64,000 nt of DNA from contig NZ_AP014862.1 of assembly GCF_002355475.1 (NCBI RefSeq), positions 186,001 through 250,000 of the forward strand, given 5' to 3'. Every line of letters starts with the position of its first letter. Position 1 is the first letter of the stretch. Below are positions 17,242 to 25,955 of this stretch, piece after piece. The translations under genes were made by a program, and so were the position numbers. The notes beneath the pieces are model-generated. The model saw only the letters and a list, made by a program, of their open reading frames with translations. It searched no databases and was not told the DNA's origin. Origin of the DNA: Pseudomonas furukawaii (GTDB taxonomy: Bacteria; Pseudomonadota; Gammaproteobacteria; Pseudomonadales; Pseudomonadaceae).

Positions 17242-18573
17242 ATGAACAGATCGTCACTTTCCCTGGCCGTCGCCCTGGCCTCTCTGGCCCAGCACGCCGC
17301 CGCCGGCGGCTTCATCGAGGACAGCAAGGCCAGCCTGAGCCTGCGCAATTTCTACATCAACCAGGACAACCGCGAGGGCGCTGCCCTGCCGTCCAGGCAG
17401 GAAGAGTGGGGCCAGGGCTTCCTGCTCAACTACAGCTCCGGCTACACCGAAGGCACCGTCGGCGTGGGCGTCGACGCCCTGGGCCTCCTGGGCGTGAAGC
17501 TCGACTCCGGGAAGGGCCGCCACTACAACCCCACCAGCGCCGGCTACGGCGGCACGGTGTTTCCCTCCGACAACGATGGCCGTGCCAAGGACGACTTCAG
17601 CAGCCTGGGCCTGACCGGCAAGGTGCGTATTTCCAGGACCGAGGCCCGCATCGGCACGCTGCAGCCGAAGCTGCCGGTGGTGACCTTCAACGACGGTCGG
17701 CTGTTGCCGCAGACCTTCGAGGGTGGCCAGGTCACCTCCAGCGAGATCGACGGCCTGACCCTGGTGGGCGGCCAGCTGGAGCATGCCAAGGGGCGCAACT
17801 CCAGCGATGCCCGTGGCCTGTCCATCGGCGGCGCCAACAATGCGCGCACCGGCCAGTTCGTCAACACCTTCTACTTCGCCGGTGGCGACTACAAGGTCCG
17901 CGACAACCTGCTGGCGCAGTACTACTACGGCAACCTGGAAGACTTCTACACCCAGCACTTCGTTGGCCTGACCCACAACTGGGCGTTGCCGGTGGGCGCG
18001 CTGAAGTCCGACCTGCGCTACTTCCACAGCGACTCCGACGGCAAGAACGCAAGCGTCGCCGGCCGTGCCGAGGGTTTCCGCAGCAGCGGCAACTGGGCGG
18101 CCAGCGACCCGGACCGCTACGAGGTGGACAACCGCACCTGGAGCGCCCTGTTCACCTACAGCCTGGGCGGCCACGCGGCGAGCCTGGGCTACCAGCAGGT
18201 GTCCGGCGACAGCGCCTTCCCCTTCCTGAATCAGGGCGATGGGGCCACCGCCTACCTGATCACCGACCGCCAGATCGGCAAGTTCCTTAGCGCGGGTGAG
18301 CGCACCTGGGTGGCGGAATACGGCCATGACTTCGCCTCGCTGGGTGTGCCTGGGCTGAGGGCGGTGGCGACTTACCTGAAGGGCTCCAACATCGAGACCC
18401 AGGGCGGCGACCAGGGCGAATGGGAGCGGGACTTCCGCCTCGACTACGTGCTGCAGGACGGCCCGCTGAAGGGGCTCGGCCTGTCCTGGCGCAACGCCGC
18501 CCTGCGCAGCGATGCGGCGCGCGACCAGGACGAGAACCGCCTGATCCTCAGCTACACCCTGACGCTGCTGTAA
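17242..18573 (+). CDS. OprD-family outer-membrane porin
   Basis: 443 residues. Signal peptide of about 21 residues (MNRSSLSLAVALASLAQHAAA), then GGFIEDSKASLSLRNFYINQ, the standard OprD-family mature start. Later blocks include EWGQGFLLNYSSGYTEGTVGVG, RISRTEARIGTLQPKLPV, QVTSSEIDGLTLVGGQ and the terminal strand ENRLILSYTLTLL. OprD-type 18-strand channels admit small solutes such as amino acids or carboxylates. In PAO1 the agu genes also lie next to an OprD-family gene (oprE), but similarity here is only at family level. The ATG at 17242 has GGAG 9 nt before it; the longer frame from 17074 lacks a signal sequence. Confidence 0.9.
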   Translation: MNRSSLSLAVALASLAQHAAAGGFIEDSKASLSLRNFYINQDNREGAALPSRQEEWGQGFLLNYSSGYTEGTVGVGVDALGLLGVKLDSGKGRHYNPTSAGYGGTVFPSDNDGRAKDDFSSLGLTGKVRISRTEARIGTLQPKLPVVTFNDGRLLPQTFEGGQVTSSEIDGLTLVGGQLEHAKGRNSSDARGLSIGGANNARTGQFVNTFYFAGGDYKVRDNLLAQYYYGNLEDFYTQHFVGLTHNWALPVGALKSDLRYFHSDSDGKNASVAGRAEGFRSSGNWAASDPDRYEVDNRTWSALFTYSLGGHAASLGYQQVSGDSAFPFLNQGDGATAYLITDRQIGKFLSAGERTWVAEYGHDFASLGVPGLRAVATYLKGSNIETQGGDQGEWERDFRLDYVLQDGPLKGLGLSWRNAALRSDAARDQDENRLILSYTLTLL

Positions 18574-18739
18574 GCGGCGGGGGAGCAGGGGGCGCACCCT
18601 TCCATGGCCGTGCGGCCCTACCTGCGCCTGAGCCCGCAGCCCAACCGCCGATTCAGCAGCCCGGACCCGCTTCGCCCCTGCCCACGCAGCTGCGTCGGTT
18701 CCTCCGGGCCTTCAATCCCGATCACAGGAAGGTATCGCC

Positions 18740-18955
18740 ATGACCATCAAGGCCATCAACGTCCGCAATCAGTTCAAAGGCACCATCAAGGAAATCATCG
18801 AAGGCCCGGTACTGTCGGAAATCGATGTACAGACCGCCGCCGGCATCGTCACCTCGGTGATCACCACGCGCTCCGTACGCGAGCTGGAGCTGGGCATCGG
18901 CTCCGAGGTGATCGCCTTCGTGAAGTCCACCGAGGTGTCCATCGCCAAGCTGTGA
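18740..18955 (+). CDS. Molybdopterin-binding Mop/TOBE single-domain protein
   Basis: 71 residues, one TOBE (Mop) domain: RNQFKGTIKEIIEGPVLSEIDVQT, ending SEVIAFVKSTEVSIAKL. Such proteins bind molybdate or tungstate as hexamers in the cytoplasm and are thought to store or buffer the oxyanion. AGGAAGG lies upstream of the ATG. No mod transport gene is near. It is followed by a strong terminator at 19053-19095. Confidence 0.88.
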   Translation: MTIKAINVRNQFKGTIKEIIEGPVLSEIDVQTAAGIVTSVITTRSVRELELGIGSEVIAFVKSTEVSIAKL

Positions 18956-19052
18956 TGCATCCCGGGATGAAGAGCCCCGCTCATGCGCGAAATGCTGTTC
19001 ACGTCAGTCGCTGGGGATTCAATCGCCGATGCAGGAGCGATCACGCAGAATC

Positions 19053-19095
19053 AAAAAACGCCGCTTTCCTGCTGAAGGAAAGACGGCGTTTTTTT
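19053..19095. terminator. Bidirectional rho-independent terminator
   Basis: Outer arms AAAACGCCG/CGGCGTTTT, then inner arms TTTCC/GGAAA, with a run of seven Ts on the plus side and six As on the left, which become Us on the minus strand. It lies between the convergent Mop gene and aguA and can serve both. Confidence 0.85.
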
Positions 19096-19144
19096 ATGTG
19101 AACAGCACCACCGCATTGCGGGGCTTCGTTCATCCAGGCTCGGC

Positions 19145-20257
19145 TCAGCGCTTTTGCGGCGCCGGCTGCTGCTGGGTGATGCAGTGGATGTTGCCGCCGC
19201 CCAGGAGTATCTCGCGGCCCGGCACCATCACCACCTCGTGCTGCGGGAAGACGCGCTTGAGGATGGCTTCGGCCTCGGCGTCCTTCGGGTCGTCGAATTT
19301 CGGCGCGACGATGCCGCCGTTGACGATGAGGAAGTTCACGTAGGAGCCGGCCAGGCGGATCGAGGGATCACGTTCCTGGGTGCCTTCCACCAGGTCCACG
19401 CCGGCGCATTCTTCGTCGGTGGCATAGAGGGGACCCGGGATCGGCATCTTGTGCACCACCAGTTGGCGACCCTTGGCGTCACGCGCGTGTTCCAGCACCT
19501 TCATGGCGGCCTGGCAGCGGGGGAAGTTCGGGTCCTGCGGGTCGTCGGTCCAGGCCAGGAGCACTTCGCCCGGGCGCACGTAGCAGCAGAAGTTGTCCAC
19601 ATGGCCGTCGGTCTCGTCGTTGTAGAGGCCGTCCGGCAACCAGATCACGGTGTCGATCGCCAGCTGCTCGCGGAGCACCGCCTCGATCTGCTCGCGGGTC
19701 AGGTGCGGGTTGCGGTTGCGGTTGAGCAGGCACTCCTCGGTGGTGATCAGGGTGCCTTCGCCATCCACGTGGATGGAGCCGCCTTCCAGTACGAAGCCGT
19801 TGGTGCGGTAGCGCTTGCAGCCTTCGATCTCGAGGATCTTGCGGGCCACCTGGTCGTCGCGGTTCCAGGGAAAGTAGAGGCCGCCGTCGAAGCCGCCCCA
19901 GGCGTTGAAGGTCCAGTCCACGCCGCGGACTTCGCCCTGGTCGTTGATCACGAAGGTGGGGCCGGTGTCGCGGACCCAGGCGTCATCGTTGGAGATTTCC
20001 ACCACGCGGATATTGGGCTCGTCCAGGCGCGCCCGGGCGTTTTCGTACTGGCCTGCGGAGACGCAGACGGTCACCGGCTCGAAACGTGCGATGGCCTTGG
20101 CCACGGCGGTGAAGGCGGCCTGCGCCGGCTTGCCGCCCAGACGCCAGTTGTCCGACCGCTCGGGCCAGACCATCCAGGTGCGGGTATGGGGTTCCCACTC
20201 GGCGGGCATGCGGAAGCCGTCGTCGCGGGGGAGGCTGTTCAGCGTATTCATCGACAT
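19145..20257 (-). CDS. aguA: Agmatine deiminase
   Basis: Hydrolyses agmatine to N-carbamoylputrescine and ammonia. The 370 residues are very close to the P. aeruginosa protein along the whole length ([71 protein letters not shown]). The nucleophile is Cys359 in GGGNIHC. Guanidine-modifying fold, cytoplasmic. The start is ATG 20257; ATG 20251 two codons later is equally possible and has no better ribosome site. It lies downstream of aguB with a 79-nt gap, in one transcript from the AguR-controlled promoter. Confidence 0.96.
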   Translation of the reverse strand: MSMNTLNSLPRDDGFRMPAEWEPHTRTWMVWPERSDNWRLGGKPAQAAFTAVAKAIARFEPVTVCVSAGQYENARARLDEPNIRVVEISNDDAWVRDTGPTFVINDQGEVRGVDWTFNAWGGFDGGLYFPWNRDDQVARKILEIEGCKRYRTNGFVLEGGSIHVDGEGTLITTEECLLNRNRNPHLTREQIEAVLREQLAIDTVIWLPDGLYNDETDGHVDNFCCYVRPGEVLLAWTDDPQDPNFPRCQAAMKVLEHARDAKGRQLVVHKMPIPGPLYATDEECAGVDLVEGTQERDPSIRLAGSYVNFLIVNGGIVAPKFDDPKDAEAEAILKRVFPQHEVVMVPGREILLGGGNIHCITQQQPAPQKR

Positions 20258-20336
20258 TTCACCATCTGAAATAGAGCAGGGGCCAACCCGCTGGCGAACA
20301 GTGCATCGCCATCGGGCCGGCCCCTGGATTCGGGTA

Positions 20337-21215
<879 letters not shown>

Positions 21216-21251
21216 GAAGACACCTCGTCAGTACGAATCAGGACCCGTTGC

Positions 21252-21265
21252 CCGATAACTATCGG
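21252..21265. promoter_or_regulatory. Candidate AguR operator 1, before aguB
   Basis: CCGATAACTATCGG, arms CCGATA and TATCGG with a 2-bp spacer, 37 bp upstream of the aguB start. A second copy with the same arms is at 21387-21402, and a degenerate one (TCCGATAAAAATCCG) lies between, near 21316-21330. AguR, the TetR protein encoded next to it, is the likely ligand. Confidence 0.6.
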
Positions 21266-21386
21266 CAAAGGGGACATTTCCGTGCCGGCGGGGTGTGGAC
21301 CGCCGTGCGGATGTCAGCTTTATATCCGATAAAAATCCGTATTTGAAGCGTGATTTTTCTATCGAGGTTGAATTCTCGATTAATTT

Positions 21387-21402
21387 GCCGATAAATATCG
21401 GC
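21387..21402. promoter_or_regulatory. Candidate AguR operator 2, behind aguR
   Basis: GCCGATAAATATCGGC, arms GCCGATA/TATCGGC with a 2-bp spacer, 11 bp past the aguR stop codon. It shares its arms with the copy at 21252-21265. A further inverted repeat, ATCGAG-N8-CTCGAT, is at 21361-21380. The AT-rich stretch between the two copies probably holds the aguBA promoter. Confidence 0.6.
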
Positions 21403-21413
21403 TTGTTCTGACG

Positions 21414-22058
21414 TCAGTCGGCCAGAGGTTGCAGTCGTTTCGGCAGGTAGGGCGGCAGGTAGAGGCCGAGGTAGGCGTCGAACACGCGCATGCCTTCCTC
21501 GGCCAGGCGCGGGGTGATCTCGCCGTGCAGTTGCACGGAGCGGGCGTAGACCCGGTCGCCCAGTTCCATGGCTAGGGCGAACACATCCACATCCGTGGGC
21601 AACGCCGGCAGCTCGAAGTGACGGTCGAAGAGGGCGTGCATCAGCCGGCCGAGTTCGATGTCGTGCTGGCGGTCGGCCTGGGTCACTTCGGTGAGCCCGT
21701 GCTGGGCGAGGATCAACTGGCGGGCGGCGGCGTCGCCACCGTAGATGGACAGCATGCGTTCTTCGACGATCCGCGAGAGGTCGCGCCAGTGTTGCAGGCT
21801 GTCGTGACCGATGGGCTCCAGCAGGCAGGCGCGGAAGGCCCCGTGGATATCGGTGGTCAGCGCTTCGAGGATGGCCGGGACGCTGGCGAAGAAGTGGTAG
21901 ACGGAGGAGGGCGGCATCTCCGCTCGTTCGGCCACGCTGTAGATCGACAGGTTGGCCACGCCCTGTTCGGCCAGCAGGGCGCGGGCGGCATCGAGGATTC
22001 CAGCGATGCGCAGCTGGCTGCTGGCGCGCGGTTTGCGGGCGGTGGCGGGACGCGGCAT
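21414..22058 (-). CDS. aguR: TetR-family regulator of agmatine genes
   Basis: 214 residues; TetR-type DNA-binding domain at about 16-62 (ILDAARALLAEQGVANLSIYSVAERAEMPPSSVYHFF), then a helical ligand domain. It lies directly upstream of aguBA in the same direction, as in P. aeruginosa, where AguR represses aguBA until agmatine or N-carbamoylputrescine is present. GGAGCC lies upstream of the ATG. Confidence 0.9.
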   Translation of the reverse strand: MPRPATARKPRASSQLRIAGILDAARALLAEQGVANLSIYSVAERAEMPPSSVYHFFASVPAILEALTTDIHGAFRACLLEPIGHDSLQHWRDLSRIVEERMLSIYGGDAAARQLILAQHGLTEVTQADRQHDIELGRLMHALFDRHFELPALPTDVDVFALAMELGDRVYARSVQLHGEITPRLAEEGMRVFDAYLGLYLPPYLPKRLQPLAD

Positions 22059-22195
22059 GGGGGGCTCCTTTCCGTAGAGCCGCTATTGGAATCCAGGCGG
22101 TGCTCCAGGGGCAAGCGCGTCGCGCGGCGAGGGCGGCCGAACCATCGGTGGGGTACGCCGCGCGTTCCCGGGCGCGGCGCGTGGTGCCCGGTGGG

Positions 22196-23254
22196 TTACT
22201 GGCCGTCGCGGAAGGCGGTCCAGACCTCGTCACGGGTAGCGCCGAGCTTCTCCGGCATGGGCTCGACCGGGAACAGGCGGCGCTTGGTGTCCTTGTCCGG
22301 GTAGAGGCCCGGCTGGTCGCGCAGGCCGGGGGCGAGGAACTGGCGGGCGTCGGCGTTGGCACTTGGGTAGAGCGTCTCGCTGGTGACCTTGGCCGCCACC
22401 TCGGGTCGCAGCATGAAGTCGATGAAGCGATGGGCGAGGTCGGCCCGATTGGCTTTCCGGGGGATGGCCAGGTTGTCGATGAACAGGACCGAGCCCTCGT
22501 CCGGAACCATGAAGGTGACCGGCTGGCCTGCCGCAGCGGCATTGAGGGCGTCACCGACCCAGGCCATGGCCACGCAGAGTTTGCCGGCGTTCAGATCGTC
22601 GATGTAGCGCTCGCTATCCACGTAGCGCAGGTGCGGACGCAGGGCGGTCAGGGTTTCGGCGCTGCGCTTGAGGCGGCTGGGAGCGCTGCGGGCGAGGTTG
22701 CGGCCCTGGTAGTTGAGCAGCACGGAAAGGGTTTCATCGGGGGCGTCCAGCAGGCTCATGCCGCACTGGCCGAGGCGGGCGCTTTGTTGTGCGTCGAACA
22801 GGAGGCTCCAGCTCTGGGGCAGCGGTCCGCCAAAGGCCTGCTCCGCCTGGGGCTTGTTCACCGCCAGGCCCACGGCGCCCCAGAGGTAGGGCACTGCGTG
22901 GCGGTTCTGCGGGTCCATGGCCGCCAGCTTGCTCAGCAGTTGCTTGTCCAGGTGCTGGCGGTTGGGCAGCCGGCTGAAGTCCAGTGGCTGGAGGGTTCCG
23001 GCCTTTATCAGGCGCGGCAGGTCGTTGTGGGAGGGCACCGCGACGTCGATGGGGGCGTCGCTGCTCAACGCCAGTTCCAGTTCCTCGGCGCTGGCGAAGG
23101 TGTGGTACTCGACCCGGATGCCGGTTTCCTCCTGGAAGGTCTCCAGCACCTCGGGGGCGATGTAGTCGTTCCAGTTGTAGACCCGGATCAGGTCTTCGGC
23201 CTGGGCCAGCGTGGGGAGCAATGCAAGCAACAGCGGGGCGAGCGAGCGGGGCAT
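22196..23254 (-). CDS. PotF-like periplasmic polyamine-binding protein, orphan
   Basis: 352 residues, signal peptide of about 19 (MPRSLAPLLLALLPTLAQA), then the PotF/SpuD fold starting DLIRVYNWNDYIAPEVLE. Compared by eye with SpuD and SpuE in the same window, most ligand positions known for PotF are kept: the Glu in LDAPDE, Trp and Asp in AMAWVGD, Asp in FIDNLAIP. The first pocket motif, however, is YNWND rather than YNWSD. No permease or ATPase gene accompanies it. PAO1 has a similar gene at this place (PA0295). It may feed agmatine or another polyamine to a shared transporter, or act in sensing. Confidence 0.85.
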   Translation of the reverse strand: MPRSLAPLLLALLPTLAQAEDLIRVYNWNDYIAPEVLETFQEETGIRVEYHTFASAEELELALSSDAPIDVAVPSHNDLPRLIKAGTLQPLDFSRLPNRQHLDKQLLSKLAAMDPQNRHAVPYLWGAVGLAVNKPQAEQAFGGPLPQSWSLLFDAQQSARLGQCGMSLLDAPDETLSVLLNYQGRNLARSAPSRLKRSAETLTALRPHLRYVDSERYIDDLNAGKLCVAMAWVGDALNAAAAGQPVTFMVPDEGSVLFIDNLAIPRKANRADLAHRFIDFMLRPEVAAKVTSETLYPSANADARQFLAPGLRDQPGLYPDKDTKRRLFPVEPMPEKLGATRDEVWTAFRDGQ

Positions 23255-23367
23255 GACGTCCTCCCTGGTAGAGCATGCGGTGGCGGATTGTGGTCGTTAC
23301 GGGTGCAGCGTGGCCCGGCGGGCCATGAAGGGCCGCCGTAGCGCAAATCATCTGGGGGCAGATACGA

Positions 23368-23393
23368 CAACGCCGGCCCGGGGGCCGGCGTTG
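23368..23393 (-). terminator. GC-rich hairpin behind spuI
   Basis: Perfect 12-bp arms CAACGCCGGCCC/GGGCCGGCGTTG with only 2 bp between them, just past the spuI stop on the minus strand. No U-run follows, so it may be a terminator of reduced strength or an mRNA-end stabiliser. Confidence 0.5.
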
Positions 23394-23402
23394 CTGACTC
23401 GC

Positions 23403-24782
23403 TTACACGGTATGCAGGTACCAGTTGTACTCAAGGTCGGAGATGGAGTGTTCGAACTCCTCCAGCTCGCTTTCCTTGCACGCGACGAAGATGTCGATGT
23501 ACTCGGGGCTGATATACCGGGCCAGGACTTCGCTGTCGTCCAGCTCCCGCAGGGCATCCCGCAGGTTGTTCGGCAGGCTCTGCTCCAGTTGCTCGTACGA
23601 GTTGCCTTCGATGGGCGCGCCGGGCTCGATCTTGTTGGTCAGGCCATGGTGAATGCCGGCCAGGATCGCCGACATCATCAGGTAGGGGTTGGCGTCGGCG
23701 CCGGCCACGCGGTGTTCGATGCGCACGGCATCCGCGCTGCCGGTGGGGACGCGGACCGCCACGGTGCGGTTGTCCAGGCCCCAGCTCGGTGCGTTCGGCA
23801 CGTAGAACTGCGCGCCGAAACGGCGGTAGGAGTTCACGTTCGGGCACAGGAAGCCCATGGAGGCGGGCATGGTCTCGAGCACACCGCCGACCGCATGACG
23901 CAGGGCGGCGTTCTGCTCGGGATCATCGGCGGCGAAGATATTCTTGCCGGTCTTCTTGTCCACCAGCGAGATGTGCACGTGCAGGCCGTTGCCCGCCTGG
24001 CCCGGATAGGGCTTGGCCATGAAGGTGGTGTCCATTTCATGGTCGTAGGCGATGTTCTTGATCAGTCGCTTGAGCAGCACGGCGTAGTCGCAGGCCTTGA
24101 GGGCGTCGTCCACGTGGTGGAGGTTGACCTCGAACTGCGCGGGGGCGCTTTCCTTGACGATGGCGTCGGCCGGAATGCCCTGGACCTTGGCACCTTCGAG
24201 GATGTCCTGCAGACAGTCGGCGTATTCGTCCAGGTCGTCGATCAGGTAGACCTGGGTGGACTGCGGACGCTTGCCCGAAATCGGCGAGCGTGGCGGTTGC
24301 GGACGGCCGTTGATGTTCTCCTGGTCGATCAGATAGAACTCCAGCTCGAACGCGGCACAGATGGTCAGGCCCAGCGCGTCGAACTTCTCGACGACACGGC
24401 GCAGGACTTCGCGCGGGTCGGCGAAGAAGGGTTCGCCTTCCATTTCGTGCATGGTCATCAACAGCTGCGCGGTGGGGCGCTTCTGCCAGGGTTCGTCGCT
24501 GAGGGTGCCTGGAATGGGATAGCAGATGCGGTCGGCGTCGCCGATGTCCAGGCCGAGGCCGGTGCTTTCTACTGTGGAACCGTTGATATCGAGGGCGAAG
24601 ATGGACGCGGGAAGGTTGATGCCTTTCTCGTAGACCTTGGTGAGGCTGGCGCGCTCGATACGCTTGCCTCGCACCACACCATTCATATCCGCAATCAACA
24701 GGTCGACGAACTGGACCTCAGGATGCTCCTTAAGGAACTCGTTCGCTTCTTGAAGCTGAACGGCACGCGGGGGTACCGACAT
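23403..24782 (-). CDS. spuI: Gamma-glutamylpolyamine synthetase (glutamine-synthetase family)
   Basis: ATP-dependent ligation of glutamate to putrescine or another polyamine, the first step of the gamma-glutamylation route. 459 residues with the N-terminal beta-grasp segment (VQFVDLLIADMNGVVRGKRI) and the catalytic domain: AAFELEFYLID, APAQFEVNLHH, GNGLHVHISL, NVNSYRRF and NRTVAVRVP are the glutamine-synthetase blocks. It is divergent from spuABCDEFGH. AAGGTG is the Shine-Dalgarno, immediately preceded by the A-rich motif AACAAAAA. Confidence 0.92.
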   Translation of the reverse strand: MSVPPRAVQLQEANEFLKEHPEVQFVDLLIADMNGVVRGKRIERASLTKVYEKGINLPASIFALDINGSTVESTGLGLDIGDADRICYPIPGTLSDEPWQKRPTAQLLMTMHEMEGEPFFADPREVLRRVVEKFDALGLTICAAFELEFYLIDQENINGRPQPPRSPISGKRPQSTQVYLIDDLDEYADCLQDILEGAKVQGIPADAIVKESAPAQFEVNLHHVDDALKACDYAVLLKRLIKNIAYDHEMDTTFMAKPYPGQAGNGLHVHISLVDKKTGKNIFAADDPEQNAALRHAVGGVLETMPASMGFLCPNVNSYRRFGAQFYVPNAPSWGLDNRTVAVRVPTGSADAVRIEHRVAGADANPYLMMSAILAGIHHGLTNKIEPGAPIEGNSYEQLEQSLPNNLRDALRELDDSEVLARYISPEYIDIFVACKESELEEFEHSISDLEYNWYLHTV

Positions 24783-24794
24783 GATGCAACACCT

Positions 24795-24802
24795 TTTTTG
24801 TT
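24795..24802 (-). promoter_or_regulatory. Candidate Hfq/Crc A-rich motif at the spuI ribosome-binding site
   Basis: On the minus strand AACAAAAA fits AAnAAnAA and abuts the AAGGTG Shine-Dalgarno of spuI. The same type of motif occurs before spuD and spuE. Confidence 0.4.
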
Positions 24803-24970
24803 AAAAATATCAATCACGCTCTCTATAAGGTGTGAGTCAATCCGAATCACCCCTTGATGTCAAGCGGGCCTCATTTTGCCCTAAAAACGGGCTCGATGGC
24901 CAGTTTTGGGGCGTTTCAGGGCATTAATACTTCTCTGGAGAGCAGGCCGGGTGCGGTGCTCAGTGGGCCG

Positions 24971-25011
24971 TGTTCAATTTTTTACAGCCCTATTGTGTAA
25001 AAAAATGAACA
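24971..25011. promoter_or_regulatory. Pair of inverted PuuR/PauR-like boxes upstream of spuA
   Basis: Two 16-bp half-elements face each other: TGTTCAATTTTTTACA (24971-24986) and TGTAAAAAAATGAACA (24996-25011). They are the same box read on opposite strands (15 of 16 positions equal), 9 bp apart, in the spuI-spuA gap and 49 bp before the spuA start. The ATGAACA end resembles the box reported for E. coli PuuR, whose Pseudomonas counterpart PauR controls gamma-glutamylation genes. Confidence 0.55.
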
Positions 25012-25060
25012 AGGCTAAGCTCGGTCGCAACCCATAACAGACAAATAAAACGGGTGTCTC

Positions 25061-25813
25061 ATGGCTCGCCTGCCGTTGATCGGCGTCTCCGCTTGCACCA
25101 GAGAAATGGGTCCACAGACCTATCATATAGCTGGTGACAAGTATCTTCGCGCGGTGGCGCTCGGTGCCGGCGGTATTCCGCTGGTGATTCCAGCCCTTGG
25201 TGATCTGTTGGATCAGGAAACGCTGCTGGCCAGCCTGGATGGTCTGCTGTTCACCGGATCGCCGTCCAACGTTGAGCCCCACCATTATCAGGGGCCCGCG
25301 TCCGCCGCAGGCACCCGACACGATCCCGCCCGGGATCGCACTACCCTGCCTCTGGTCCGTGCGGCCATCGCCGCCGGAATTCCCGTTCTCGGCATCTGCC
25401 GTGGTTTTCAGGAAATGAACGTGGCCTTTGGCGGAACCCTGCACCAGCGCGTGCATGAAACAGCAGGGTACATGGATCACCGCGAGCCGGCCGACGAGCC
25501 TCTCGAGGTTCAGTATGCACCGCGCCACCCTGTTCGGGTACAGGCGGGCGGAATCCTGGACGGCATCGGTTTGCCGTCCGAAATCCAAGTCAATTCCATT
25601 CATGGCCAGGGCGTTGAACGTCTGGCGCCCGGCCTGCATGTAGAGGCACTGGCGCCAGATGGGTTGGTCGAGGCCTTTTCGGTCGAAGGCGCCAGGAGCT
25701 TTGCCCTGGGGGTGCAATGGCACCCCGAGTGGCAAGTGCTGACCAACCCGAACTATCTCGCCATCTTCCAGGCCTTTGGTGAGGCTTGCAGGAAGACGGC
25801 GGGGCAACGCTGA
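25061..25813 (+). CDS. spuA: Gamma-glutamyl-GABA hydrolase (class I glutamine amidotransferase-like)
   Basis: Releases GABA or the equivalent amino acid from its gamma-glutamyl adduct; PuuD family. 250 residues; the catalytic triad is Cys113 (LGICRGFQEMN), His221 and Glu223 (VQWHPEW). HHYQGP and GGTLHQRVHE are PuuD-type blocks. It is the first gene of the plus-strand spu cluster. Base composition is visibly less GC-rich than that of the genes around it. The Shine-Dalgarno is weak (CGGGTG). Confidence 0.93.
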   Translation: MARLPLIGVSACTREMGPQTYHIAGDKYLRAVALGAGGIPLVIPALGDLLDQETLLASLDGLLFTGSPSNVEPHHYQGPASAAGTRHDPARDRTTLPLVRAAIAAGIPVLGICRGFQEMNVAFGGTLHQRVHETAGYMDHREPADEPLEVQYAPRHPVRVQAGGILDGIGLPSEIQVNSIHGQGVERLAPGLHVEALAPDGLVEAFSVEGARSFALGVQWHPEWQVLTNPNYLAIFQAFGEACRKTAGQR

Positions 25814-25955
25814 GCGGGAGAAACCTTCAGGAAACCGGCGAAGTTGCCGTGTCGCGCAGTTCGGACTGTACTTTCCGCGGCCGGCCGTCTCCACGGGCGT
25901 GCTCGGCACGAACCTGAAGCAGCCTCCTAGTGAAGCTCTCAACCCTGAGGTCGTT

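Noticed and set aside
18574-18739. Possible small gene between the porin and Mop genes
   Set aside because: Short frames only, no ribosome site and no similarity recognised; the AGGAAGG at its end serves the Mop gene.
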